In this document: positions 33,768-41,747 of the stretch, piece by piece
Position numbering within the stretch: the stretch's first letter is position 1
Layout of the letters: every line of letters starts with the position of its first letter
Assembly: GCF_001750685.1 (NCBI RefSeq)
Contig: NZ_CP017269.1
Span: 1,839,416 to 1,903,415, forward strand
DNA length: 64,000 nt
Source: Geosporobacter ferrireducens
GTDB lineage: Bacteria > Bacillota > Clostridia > Peptostreptococcales > Thermotaleaceae
Direction: 5' to 3'
Made by a program: the position numbers and the translations under genes
Notes under the pieces: model-generated
Database searches by the model: none
The model's input: only the letters and a program-made list of their open reading frames with translations
What the model was told of the DNA's origin: nothing

Positions 33768-35504
33768 TTGGCAGAAAAGATCACAATCGTGTTCGGCGGC
33801 ATACAGGGTGAAGGGGTGGTGAGTACAGGTGACACACTGATTAAGGCCCTTTCAAGATCTGGATATTTTGCCTACGGCTATCGTACTTTTTCCTCCAGAA
33901 TTAAGGGAGGCCATACCAACTATGCAATTGAAATCAGTACCAAAAGGGTTCTAAGCTGCAGCGAAGCATTAGATGTCCTGGTAGCCTTCGATCAGGATTC
34001 TATTGATATTCATTATAATAAGCTAAAGGAAGGCGGACTTTTAATTTACGATGATATTATACTGGTTAAGGAGCTTCAACGTACACTTACAGATAAAAAA
34101 ATCACATGGCTTGCTGCCCCCTTAACAAAGAGTGCAAAAGCCTATGGTTCTACAGTAATGAAAAATACAGCAATTATTGGACTTTTAGGAAAGCTTTTTC
34201 AACTTCCTTTTTCTAACGTGCAAGGGATTATTCAACAAACTTTTCAAAAAAAAGGCGAAGAAATTGTTGCTAAAAACTTGTCTGTTTTACAGGAGAGTTA
34301 CGATTCCCCTCTTATCGAAGCATTAGAAGTCTCTAGATATGCACTTTCTCCTTCTGAGACTCCTAGCACGAGGGCTTCAATGATCGGAAATGAAGCCCTC
34401 GCATTAGGAGCGCTGGCAGCCGGCTGTCGTTTTATGGCGGCCTATCCCATTACCCCAGCTTCAGAAATCATGGAGTACCTAACAAAGAAATTTACACAGT
34501 TAAATGGTGTAATGGTTCAAACAGAAGATGAAATCTCCGCAGTTACGATGACCATCGGTGCTTCCTATGCCGGAGTCAGAAGCATGACAGCAACTTCTGG
34601 TCCAGGCATATCTCTAATGATGGAAGGCATTGGACTTGCAGGAATGGCAGAGATTCCACTGGTGGTTGTAGATGCACAGCGAGGAGGGCCCAGTACTGGA
34701 TTGCCCACCAAACATGAACAAAGTGATATTGACTGCCTCTATCATGGCCCCCATGGAGAGATTCCTGCTATCATATTGTCTCCATATTCCGCAGAAGAAT
34801 GCTTCTATCAAGCAATGGAAGCTTTCAATCTTGCTGAAAAATATCAGTGTCCCGTGTTTCTGATGAGTGACTTAAATCTTAGTCTTTCAAGACAAACCAT
34901 TGACCCGTTGGATGTTCACAGAATTTCAATTGACCGCGGCAAAATAACAGAAGTCCCCGATCATGGCCCAGCCGGTGCACAGGCTTACAAGCGCTTCCGC
35001 TTTACAGAAGACGGCATATCTCCCAGGGCTTATCCTGGTATGCCTAACCATATGCACCCTTTGACAGGTATTGAACATCAAGAAACTGGACGCCCGGATG
35101 AAAGCAGCAAAAACCGCAGTCAGATGATGGAAAAACGTATGAATAAACTAAACTCATTAAAGGTTCTGCCTGGGGTAGATGTATTTGGAAATCCTCATAG
35201 TGAGCTGCTGGTTTTATCTATGGGCTCTAACTATGGCATTATTAAGGATGCTGTTGAATCCTTTAATATTCCCGTAGCTTTTGGCATGATCAAGCGAATC
35301 AAGCCTCTGCCGGTGAATCAGTTAACCCAGCTGTTCCAGCAATATCCTAAGATATTGGTTATAGAAAATAACTATACAGGACAATTGACCAATATCTTAA
35401 AACAGGAAATAGGGTATCATCATCAAATTCATAGTTTGGTAAGGTATGACGGATTACCCTTTATCCATAAGGATATTCGAATGAAAATAGAGGAGTTGAT
35501 ATAA
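33768..35504 (+). CDS. korA: 2-oxoacid:ferredoxin oxidoreductase, fused gamma-alpha subunit
   Basis: A 578-residue subunit. TTG 33768 (MAEKITIVFGGIQGEG) is preferred: AGGGAG lies 8 bases upstream, while GTG 33759 overlaps it. Residues 1-180 are the gamma domain (GGIQGEGVVSTGDTLIKALS), and from GNEALALGALAAGCRFMAAY the alpha pyrimidine-binding and domain II regions (QTEDEISAVTMTIGASYAG). The enzyme converts a 2-oxoacid and CoA to acyl-CoA, CO2 and reduced ferredoxin; 2-oxoglutarate is the usual substrate for this gene arrangement, but substrate is inference. It abuts korB directly. No ferredoxin-like delta gene is present. Confidence 0.93.
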   Translation: MAEKITIVFGGIQGEGVVSTGDTLIKALSRSGYFAYGYRTFSSRIKGGHTNYAIEISTKRVLSCSEALDVLVAFDQDSIDIHYNKLKEGGLLIYDDIILVKELQRTLTDKKITWLAAPLTKSAKAYGSTVMKNTAIIGLLGKLFQLPFSNVQGIIQQTFQKKGEEIVAKNLSVLQESYDSPLIEALEVSRYALSPSETPSTRASMIGNEALALGALAAGCRFMAAYPITPASEIMEYLTKKFTQLNGVMVQTEDEISAVTMTIGASYAGVRSMTATSGPGISLMMEGIGLAGMAEIPLVVVDAQRGGPSTGLPTKHEQSDIDCLYHGPHGEIPAIILSPYSAEECFYQAMEAFNLAEKYQCPVFLMSDLNLSLSRQTIDPLDVHRISIDRGKITEVPDHGPAGAQAYKRFRFTEDGISPRAYPGMPNHMHPLTGIEHQETGRPDESSKNRSQMMEKRMNKLNSLKVLPGVDVFGNPHSELLVLSMGSNYGIIKDAVESFNIPVAFGMIKRIKPLPVNQLTQLFQQYPKILVIENNYTGQLTNILKQEIGYHHQIHSLVRYDGLPFIHKDIRMKIEELI

Positions 35505-36365
35505 ATGCCTAATGCAATGGATTATAGTAACAATTCTACCCCCACCTGGTGTCCCGGATGTGGTGATTTCTCTGTTCTGCGTTCCATTCAGACAGCTGCA
35601 GCACACCTTGCCATTGCCCCTCATCAAATGGCGGTAATTTCCGGCATTGGCTGTTCAGGCAGGATTTCCGGTTACTTAAATGTCTATGGTTTTCACAGCA
35701 TTCATGGCCGTGCTTTACCGGTTGCACAAGGTATTAAGCTAGTCAACCCTGAACTGACTGTCATTGCTGCCGGTGGGGACGGGGACGGTTTCGCCATTGG
35801 TACAGCCCATACGGTTCATGCCATTCGAAGAAATATCGATATGACTTATGTAGTCATGAACAATCAAATCTATGGTTTAACCAAAGGACATACTTCACCC
35901 TTGAGTACTACAGGATTTGTCACAAAAAGTACCCCTTATGGCTCCATAGAGGCACCCATCAAACCCGGCATGATTGCATTGGCCTCTGGTGCTACCTTTG
36001 TGGCTCAAGGCTTTTCCGCCTATCAAGAGCAGTTGGTTGAAATATTAACCAGGGCAATTCTACATAAGGGTTTTTCCTTTGTAAATGTATTCAGTCCCTG
36101 TGTCACTTTTAACAAAACCAATACGTATCAATGGTTCAGAGAACATCTCGTTAACCTTGATGAAATGAACAGCCATGATCCTCATGACTTTCAATCAGCA
36201 ATCAATCGCTATATCTCTACCGATGGCTTATTTACAGGCATCCTTTATGAAAATGACGATCCTGACTACTACAGCAAGCTTCCTGGGGAACGCGGCACTT
36301 CTGTTGTCCATCAGGACTTAGATATCTCAAATCAGTTTGATACCCTGATGCAGGATTTTATATAA
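35505..36365 (+). CDS. korB: 2-oxoacid:ferredoxin oxidoreductase, beta subunit
   Basis: A 286-residue thiamine-diphosphate subunit. TPTWCPGCGDFSVLRSIQTA near residue 12 has the first cluster cysteines, GIGCSGRISGYLN the next, and GDGDGFAIGTAHTVHAIRRN is the ThDP/Mg2+ motif (G-D-G, then N in VVMNNQIYGLTKG). Begins one base after korA, so it is coupled. Together they make an alpha-beta enzyme supplying or using reduced ferredoxin. A Rnf or ferredoxin gene is not in the window. Confidence 0.95.
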   Translation: MPNAMDYSNNSTPTWCPGCGDFSVLRSIQTAAAHLAIAPHQMAVISGIGCSGRISGYLNVYGFHSIHGRALPVAQGIKLVNPELTVIAAGGDGDGFAIGTAHTVHAIRRNIDMTYVVMNNQIYGLTKGHTSPLSTTGFVTKSTPYGSIEAPIKPGMIALASGATFVAQGFSAYQEQLVEILTRAILHKGFSFVNVFSPCVTFNKTNTYQWFREHLVNLDEMNSHDPHDFQSAINRYISTDGLFTGILYENDDPDYYSKLPGERGTSVVHQDLDISNQFDTLMQDFI

Positions 36366-36434
36366 ACTCCATTGGATGGGTATTATTAAAGCATTCCTAT
36401 CCTATTTACACCAGGCTTATCTTTTACGCTTTTA

Positions 36435-36465
36435 AAAATAATTTGCAGCATTTCAGTAAATACTA
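36435..36465 (+). promoter_or_regulatory. possible forespore (sigma-G-like) promoter
   Basis: AAAATA (36435-36440), 18 bases, AATACTA (36459-36465) resembles the sigma-G pattern (-35 TGAATA, -10 CATACTA) and lies 39 bases before the SASP-like gene. Weak evidence alone; the context makes it plausible. Confidence 0.35.
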
Positions 36466-36503
36466 AAGACTAGAGATTTTTAAAATTAGGGGAGGTACTA
36501 TAA

Positions 36504-36731
36504 ATGATAAATCAAGGTGCTGCAACAGAAGCGAGAATTGCAATGAATCAGTTTCGGGAAGAAATCGCAGGAGAATTAAGTGCAATGACTGATTTGAACC
36601 TAGGTACTACTACGCCCAGAAGAGTCGGCCTGGCTGGTGGACAGGTTGATGATACGATGAATGATACCTTAATGCAAAATGCCTCCAATGGAATGGTTTC
36701 TACCAATGAGCTACCTCAGGATTTAGACTAA
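36504..36731 (+). CDS. divergent alpha/beta-type small acid-soluble spore protein
   Basis: A 75-residue protein. EARIAMNQFREEIAGELS matches the first half of alpha/beta SASPs (A-x-x-A-L-x-x-x-K-x-E-I-A-x-E-L-G), including the E-I-A germination-protease site. The second half (RRVGLAGGQVDDTMNDTLMQ) keeps the V-G-G-like turn but lacks the usual basic K-R-L-V. SASPs coat spore DNA in the A form and set up spore photoproduct chemistry, repaired by SplB encoded 2 kb away. GGGGAGG precedes the ATG. Divergence leaves some doubt. Confidence 0.65.
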   Translation: MINQGAATEARIAMNQFREEIAGELSAMTDLNLGTTTPRRVGLAGGQVDDTMNDTLMQNASNGMVSTNELPQDLD

Positions 36732-36786
36732 GACATAGATTTCTTAATTCTCCTTAATATTTTTTGGTATATTTTGAAACCTTTTT

Positions 36787-36827
36787 ACCCCCTGATACGT
36801 CTTAATAATGGGTGAGACTCAGGGGGT
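36787..36827 (+). promoter_or_regulatory. hairpin that covers the ribosome binding site of the next gene
   Basis: ACCCCCTGA (36787-36795) pairs with TCAGGGGGT (36819-36827). The right arm is the purine-rich ribosome binding site of the lipoprotein gene at 36836, so the structure could block translation or act as a terminator for the SASP gene. Confidence 0.45.
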
Positions 36828-36835
36828 ATTATTAT

Positions 36836-37246
36836 ATGAAAAAGTTTTTTATTATTTTTTTAGTTGGACTTATAGGAACAGTATCCTTGATTGGCTGTAC
36901 AGATACAAAAATTGCTTGTGAATTAAGTGGTTTTCACATCATTGAGGATACATCCACCTTAGATCAGGAAATCCTCGACTGGATTCATGAAACGAAACCC
37001 AGTACCGGACTTTACAAAAACAATTTTGACTCGGGAAACTATCTCCTCATTACTTTGGGCGAGCATAAGAATTATGCGATAAAAAAGGTTGAAGTAAAAG
37101 AGGATAATTATGGTTATATTTTCAATATCACAGTCCGTGAAGGAGAATCTGAAGACCGGGGCTTCAATAAGGTTTTAACTTCTCCTATTTTAGTTAAGAC
37201 GGATTATGCAGATGCTAATTACGATATTCGTATCATTTATCGATAA
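36836..37246 (+). CDS. small lipoprotein of unknown function
   Basis: A 136-residue protein; MKKFFIIFLVGLIGTVSLIG ends at lipobox Cys (LIGC), so the mature form is anchored by lipid outside the membrane. The rest is a compact acidic beta-rich domain (NYLLITLGEHKNYAIKKVEV). ATG 36836 is chosen over GTG 36812, which lies inside the hairpin. No family recognised. The start site is partly hidden by the hairpin at 36787-36827. Position after a spore gene is not proof of a spore role. Confidence 0.6.
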   Translation: MKKFFIIFLVGLIGTVSLIGCTDTKIACELSGFHIIEDTSTLDQEILDWIHETKPSTGLYKNNFDSGNYLLITLGEHKNYAIKKVEVKEDNYGYIFNITVREGESEDRGFNKVLTSPILVKTDYADANYDIRIIYR

Positions 37247-37328
37247 TACAATACCTAAGTTTAAACCTGTTTCATCCTTTCTTTATATACTTAAGGATAA
37301 ACTTTCTATTAGATTAGATTGGATTTAA

Positions 37329-37835
37329 CTAGATTAATTTACTTACTGTTGCAATTCCCCTGATTTTCCAAGTTCCTTTCTCCTGAATAAATAAGAAATC
37401 TTCCATAAGCCTCTTGGAAATTTTTTCTCCTTGGATTTCCTGCCCGTATTGTTTTTCCATCCTTACCAGAATTCCCTGTGCTGTAGGATAAATTAATTGA
37501 ATCTTATAGTCTAATTGTACATACCCCTGATTGTTGAGTTCCGCCTTAATCGTACTTTCCAGTAATTGATAATCCCTTGTCTGGTCATCTCTATACTCCC
37601 TAGAAATCTGCTGCATCAACATCGGTGCATCTTTTTTCAGCATACTGTCGGTATATTGGTCTATCACAGTCTGAATCTGCTGACGAACTTTCATAGAATA
37701 TGCCTCATCTTCTATAGCTTTTAAATAAATCGGTGCTTTTTCATCTCGTTCCGGATATAGCTTTTCTACATCAACCTGCATTCCCATATAGATGATCAAA
37801 ATCACACTGGCTAGCATTAAAATAAACTTCTTCAT
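37329..37835 (-). CDS. exported hypothetical protein
   Basis: A 168-residue protein starting MKKFILMLASVILIIYMGMQ at 37835 (TTGGAG 7-8 bases upstream), with a signal peptide or anchor. The body has helices (AYSMKVRQQIQTVIDQYTD) and ends with LIYPTAQGILVRMEKQYGQE and KGTWKIRGIATVSK, similar to NTF2-like/TcaA-type extracytoplasmic domains. No family assigned. Monocistronic. Confidence 0.5.
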   Translation of the reverse strand: MKKFILMLASVILIIYMGMQVDVEKLYPERDEKAPIYLKAIEDEAYSMKVRQQIQTVIDQYTDSMLKKDAPMLMQQISREYRDDQTRDYQLLESTIKAELNNQGYVQLDYKIQLIYPTAQGILVRMEKQYGQEIQGEKISKRLMEDFLFIQEKGTWKIRGIATVSKLI

Positions 37836-37891
37836 TATTATCACTCCAACTTGGATCTAAACGTCTTATTTCTAGCTTTCCCGTAAAAATA

Positions 37892-37936
37892 AAAAACTAT
37901 AAGACACTGATTATTTTCAGCAGTCTTATAGTTTTT
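37892..37936 (-). terminator. terminator with nested stem
   Basis: AAAAACTATAAGAC / GTCTTATAGTTTTT, 14-bp perfect arms, just beyond the stop of the minus-strand gene at 37949. Confidence 0.85.
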
Positions 37937-37948
37937 CATTTCAGTTCA

Positions 37949-38374
37949 TTAATCTCCAACAACAGTAATCAGGCGGTTTCCCACTTCACGAAGTTTTAGT
38001 TCTCCTAATTCATCGGAAGAAACTACTAAAATCGTTTTTATCACACCCTCATCCTCATCGTATTCATAGGCATAATAATAAGCCAACAGATCTTCCGGAA
38101 GATTCTCCTCAATCTCTACTGCATATTCATCTGCCTTATTCATTAATTCTGAAATATAGGCTTCTTCGTCAGATTCAATATCTATCTCTAAATCCTCTGC
38201 TTCTATGTCTTGTTTTAATGCGTCTGCATCACACTGTAGAATAAAGGCTAAAACGTCCTCTCGTTTTGTTCGCGTAGAAATATCTGTCGTCACATCGAAT
38301 TCTGTAGTCTCTTGTATTATTTTTTTAATATCTTCATCCACTACTTTTCTATTCCCACTAAATATGTAGCTCAT
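37949..38374 (-). CDS. acidic hypothetical protein
   Basis: A 141-residue soluble, strongly acidic protein (IEAEDLEIDIESDEEAYISE; EYDEDEGVIKTILVVS). AAAGGAGG lies upstream of ATG 38374 and a perfect terminator follows. No motif, signal peptide or membrane helix seen, and no family recognised. It lies next to splB but is separately terminated. Confidence 0.55.
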   Translation of the reverse strand: MSYIFSGNRKVVDEDIKKIIQETTEFDVTTDISTRTKREDVLAFILQCDADALKQDIEAEDLEIDIESDEEAYISELMNKADEYAVEIEENLPEDLLAYYYAYEYDEDEGVIKTILVVSSDELGELKLREVGNRLITVVGD

Positions 38375-38467
38375 CTTTGTTCCTCCTTTTATCTCAAATT
38401 ATCAGCAAGCCTCTTCGTAGACATTTTTATTTTAACACAACAGGATAAATGGCACAAATCTTCTCAA

Positions 38468-39493
38468 TCAAGTAAAGTATTGGATATGTGCATTAGGAAA
38501 ATGACTGCGTATTAAGTAAGATAAATATTCCTTCATTTCCAGCGCCTCATCTTTTGGATAAACATACTTAACACGTCCATACTTTCCAAACTTTCTTATT
38601 CTCTCTTCTTCATTCATGTTTAACTTTGTATTTGGATAGCGTTCTTGAATGATTTTCTTTGCATTTCTTGTGAAGCGATGCTGAATCAGTTCAAAGGTAA
38701 TATGGCTTTTGCCGTGAAATACCTTATAGTGATCCAACGCCTGGATCATATGGGCATATTCGTCCTTCCAATTCTCATGCCTCATAATCGGAGCAATAAT
38801 AAAGCCCAAGGGGTACCCTGCTCTGGCAACTTTCTCTGCTGCTTGTAATCGATTGAAAAGCTCCTCGGTGTTATGCTCAAATTGACTAATCACATAGTTC
38901 GTATTGATAGAGAATCGAAATCTTGTATGTCCTTGATGATTTGCATTCAGCAGACTTTCTACATTAGAAAATTTGGTTACAATGCGCAATCTCCCTTTTT
39001 CCAAGCTTCCAAAATATTCAATTGTTTTTTTCAATGCACCGGTTATATGTTCAACTGCCAGTGGATCACCTGTGCTGGCTGCTTCAAACAGTGTGGTTTG
39101 AGGCAGCCTATTTTCGATATGCTTTTCAATGGATTGAAAAATTTCTTCTAGATTTACATATACTCTCACATAGGGTTTCTTTCCCTGGGTAGTAAATAGA
39201 TAGCAGTATTCACAGTTTCCAGGGCAATTAGTCATTAGAGAAAACTGATAGTGTGCTGAAGGTTTGCAGACATCCAGTTTCATTGCTTTTTTTACTCCCA
39301 CAACCAGTGTTTTTCTTGCATTGGCGTACCTGGCTTTTTCTGTCTCTCCGGGAATTCCCCGCACTTGATTGTGAGAAGTTGTCTGCAATATAGGTATCTC
39401 CTTTTCTTTGCAATAATTGTAAATTTGCTTTCCCATAGGATAGTCTAAAGCTGAGGGCTCAAAGTACACACGCTGGGGCATCCACAATCTCAT
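38468..39493 (-). CDS. splB: spore photoproduct lyase
   Basis: A 341-residue radical SAM repair enzyme that reverses 5-thyminyl-5,6-dihydrothymine in UV-damaged spore DNA during germination. The start MRLWMPQRVYFEPSALDYP and the cluster motif CPGNCEYCYL (Cys90, Cys94, Cys97) match SplB positions. The residue equal to the H-donor Cys140/141 of Bacillus enzymes is Ser here (FEAASTGDP, Ser140); Cys76 (LDVCKPSAH) may substitute, as in clostridial forms. AGAGGTGG precedes the start. Confirms a spore former. Confidence 0.95.
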   Translation of the reverse strand: MRLWMPQRVYFEPSALDYPMGKQIYNYCKEKEIPILQTTSHNQVRGIPGETEKARYANARKTLVVGVKKAMKLDVCKPSAHYQFSLMTNCPGNCEYCYLFTTQGKKPYVRVYVNLEEIFQSIEKHIENRLPQTTLFEAASTGDPLAVEHITGALKKTIEYFGSLEKGRLRIVTKFSNVESLLNANHQGHTRFRFSINTNYVISQFEHNTEELFNRLQAAEKVARAGYPLGFIIAPIMRHENWKDEYAHMIQALDHYKVFHGKSHITFELIQHRFTRNAKKIIQERYPNTKLNMNEEERIRKFGKYGRVKYVYPKDEALEMKEYLSYLIRSHFPNAHIQYFT

Positions 39494-39562
39494 TTTTAAC
39501 CACCTCTCTTCGCTTTTTATTTTTTACAGTTTTACCCAAACTATACTGTATCTATATTATTT

Positions 39563-39602
39563 AATAAGAAAAGAGCAGCACTTCGGCTGCTCTTTTCTTA
39601 TT
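39563..39602. other. 17-bp hairpin in the splB / chemoreceptor divergent region
   Basis: AATAAGAAAAGAGCAGC pairs with GCTGCTCTTTTCTTATT around ACTTCG, a CTTCG-type loop. It has the shape of a terminator, but both flanking genes point away from it. It may end a short transcript or be a leader of splB. Confidence 0.55.
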
Positions 39603-39739
39603 GATGAGTTGTGGGTGGGAATAAGGTGTATTTAAAAGTCATAATAGACTTTTAAACCATAACTTGTTTCATTATCTAATTTTCCCATTATTAAACTTTT
39701 TATTCATATTTTTATTATTTTTTCAGCTTTATAACTTTA

Positions 39740-39768
39740 TTGTCATAATATGTCTAATATAATATAAT
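39740..39768 (+). promoter_or_regulatory. promoter of the H-NOX chemoreceptor
   Basis: TTGTCA (39740-39745), 17 bases, TATAAT (39763-39768), 47 bases upstream of the start codon, with TAGGAGG between. The rest of the 39494-39815 gap holds only the hairpin at 39563-39602. Confidence 0.65.
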
Positions 39769-39815
39769 GAGTTTATAATAAGTAAGAATATTCGCACCCT
39801 AGGAGGAAAATACAT

Positions 39816-41630
39816 ATGAAAGGTACTGTCGTATCTACTTGGATTAAAAGTCTGGAAAAGCTTTACGGGAAAGAAATTATTGACCGGGCTGTTGCCAAGG
39901 CCGGTTGGGAAACAGACCGGGTGATTACCCCTCTTGAAGACGTTCCCGATCAAGAACCTATGGCAATTATCCGTGAAGTAGCTTCCGCTGTTGGACTGTC
40001 TACGGAAAAGGTCTGGAGAGAAATTGGCAAGAGTAATATTGAAACCTTTCGCACATGGTTTCCTTCCTACTTTGAACGCTTTAGTTTAAAAAGCTTTCTA
40101 ATGATGATGGACGATGTGCATAGTCAATTAACGAAAATGATTAAAGGCGCAAATCCGCCTCGGCTGATTGCCAGGGAAATAGGTGAAAAAACTATAGAAA
40201 TTCTCTACGAATCAAAGCGAGGTATGTTTGATTATTTTCTTGGTCTTCTAGAAGGCAGTGCTGCTTTTTTCCAAGAGCAGATCGAAACAGAAATCTTAGA
40301 AAAGGGTATGCATCAGGATGGCAGGCATTTTATGCGTATAAAAATTCGTCTGGAAAAGGATACCCGGACAACGATACAATATCCCCTCAGCCGGATACTC
40401 TCTTTTGGCATCATCCGCAATTTGCCTTTCAAAATCACTGTTTCTGTTACAATACTTTCTGCAATGCTGCTGTTCATCCTCTTTGGAAGAGACCAGGCGA
40501 TACAGGTACTTCTATCAACAGGGTTCATTTTTGGTACAACTTTGCTCTTTAGCCGTATTGTATTGGCTCCCTTCCAGAAAATTCAAGATCAGCTGAGCAA
40601 ATTATCGGATATGGATTTTGAAGGAAACCTCTCTATTCGGACGGGAGACCATCTGGAAGATTATATGGCCGATCTAAATGTTATCAAAGAAAAAATGAAA
40701 AAAGATTTTCTGTTCCTCAAAGGCGGTACCGATGATATGCACAATTTTACCATGAAATTCTCTCAGGTTGCGCAAGACATGAAAGAAGTATCTCAAGGCA
40801 TATCAGACTTAGTACAAGAAGTTGCCAGCGGTGCTGTGCATCAAGCCGAGGAAACAGAGAAATCCGTATATGTTTTGAATGAAAATATTGACAACTTAAA
40901 TCGATTGGCAGAAGAAGAAGTCCTAAGTCAAAAGCAATTAGAAAACGCTGTAGCTGATATTCGAAAATCTTTTGGTCAGATTCAGACCATCGCTGCTACA
41001 TTACTAGAGATCAAAGATGACTTTTCTAGAGTAAATCAGCAAGGTGAAGATCTGTCAAAACGGGCCCATGGCATCATGGAGATCGTCACAACCGTGGCAC
41101 AGATTTCTGACCAAACAAATCTATTGGCCTTGAATGCCGCCATTGAAGCTGCACGGGCAGGTGAAATGGGTAAAGGCTTTACGGTGGTAGCCCAAGAGAT
41201 CAGAAATCTAGCTGAGGACTCAAAAAATGCAGTAAGTACGATTCACGAGGGTCTATTATCATTTATTGCGGACGTAACAAAAATGATTGAGCAGGTGGCC
41301 AATCAATTCCAGCGGTTGGAGAATAGCAATAAAACCTTAGGTACAGTGGCAAAGGACAATGAGAAAGCTACTACGGAAATTACTGATGTTGCTAAAAAAA
41401 TTATTGAACTGGTAGACGCACTCTCCTTTGAAGCACAAAAAATATCCGATGTGTTCCAAAACATTCATTCGCTTGCAGCAATTGCAGAAGAAAATTCCGC
41501 AGCATCTCAAGAAATGAGTGCCAATGTTATTCAATATTCCAGCCGTATCAGCGATTTGATTGACTATATTCAGCAGTTGGATAGTCTAACCGGCAATCTA
41601 AAACTTGAATTAAAAAAATACAGAATATAG
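39816..41630 (+). CDS. H-NOX heme sensor fused to methyl-accepting chemotaxis protein
   Basis: A 604-residue chemoreceptor. Residues 1-185 are an H-NOX domain: proximal heme ligand His102 (MMDDVHSQL), the YxSxR heme-propionate motif at 131-135 (YESKR) and Pro115. Trp9, Asn74 and Tyr140, the distal triad that binds O2 in Thermoanaerobacter H-NOX, are all at the same numbers, so it likely senses O2. Two helices follow (about 208-226 and 233-252), then a HAMP-like segment and the signalling hairpin (NLLALNAAIEAARAGEMGKG). It reports to CheA/CheW, not in this window. TAGGAGG precedes the start; terminator at 41625-41650. Confidence 0.95.
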   Translation: MKGTVVSTWIKSLEKLYGKEIIDRAVAKAGWETDRVITPLEDVPDQEPMAIIREVASAVGLSTEKVWREIGKSNIETFRTWFPSYFERFSLKSFLMMMDDVHSQLTKMIKGANPPRLIAREIGEKTIEILYESKRGMFDYFLGLLEGSAAFFQEQIETEILEKGMHQDGRHFMRIKIRLEKDTRTTIQYPLSRILSFGIIRNLPFKITVSVTILSAMLLFILFGRDQAIQVLLSTGFIFGTTLLFSRIVLAPFQKIQDQLSKLSDMDFEGNLSIRTGDHLEDYMADLNVIKEKMKKDFLFLKGGTDDMHNFTMKFSQVAQDMKEVSQGISDLVQEVASGAVHQAEETEKSVYVLNENIDNLNRLAEEEVLSQKQLENAVADIRKSFGQIQTIAATLLEIKDDFSRVNQQGEDLSKRAHGIMEIVTTVAQISDQTNLLALNAAIEAARAGEMGKGFTVVAQEIRNLAEDSKNAVSTIHEGLLSFIADVTKMIEQVANQFQRLENSNKTLGTVAKDNEKATTEITDVAKKIIELVDALSFEAQKISDVFQNIHSLAAIAEENSAASQEMSANVIQYSSRISDLIDYIQQLDSLTGNLKLELKKYRI

Positions 41631-41650
41631 TGTGGATGATCACACTATAT
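41625..41650 (+). terminator. terminator of the H-NOX chemoreceptor
   Basis: ATATAGTGTG / CACACTATAT, 10-bp perfect stem overlapping the TAG stop codon, loop GATGAT, followed by TTTT. Confidence 0.8.
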
Positions 41651-41747
41651 TTTTCCATTTATGGTAATATATGAAATCTCCTCCTGATGTTCTTTAGTAA
41701 ATTTTTAAAAATGCCCCGGTAATACTATTACTGAGGTGATGAAAAAA

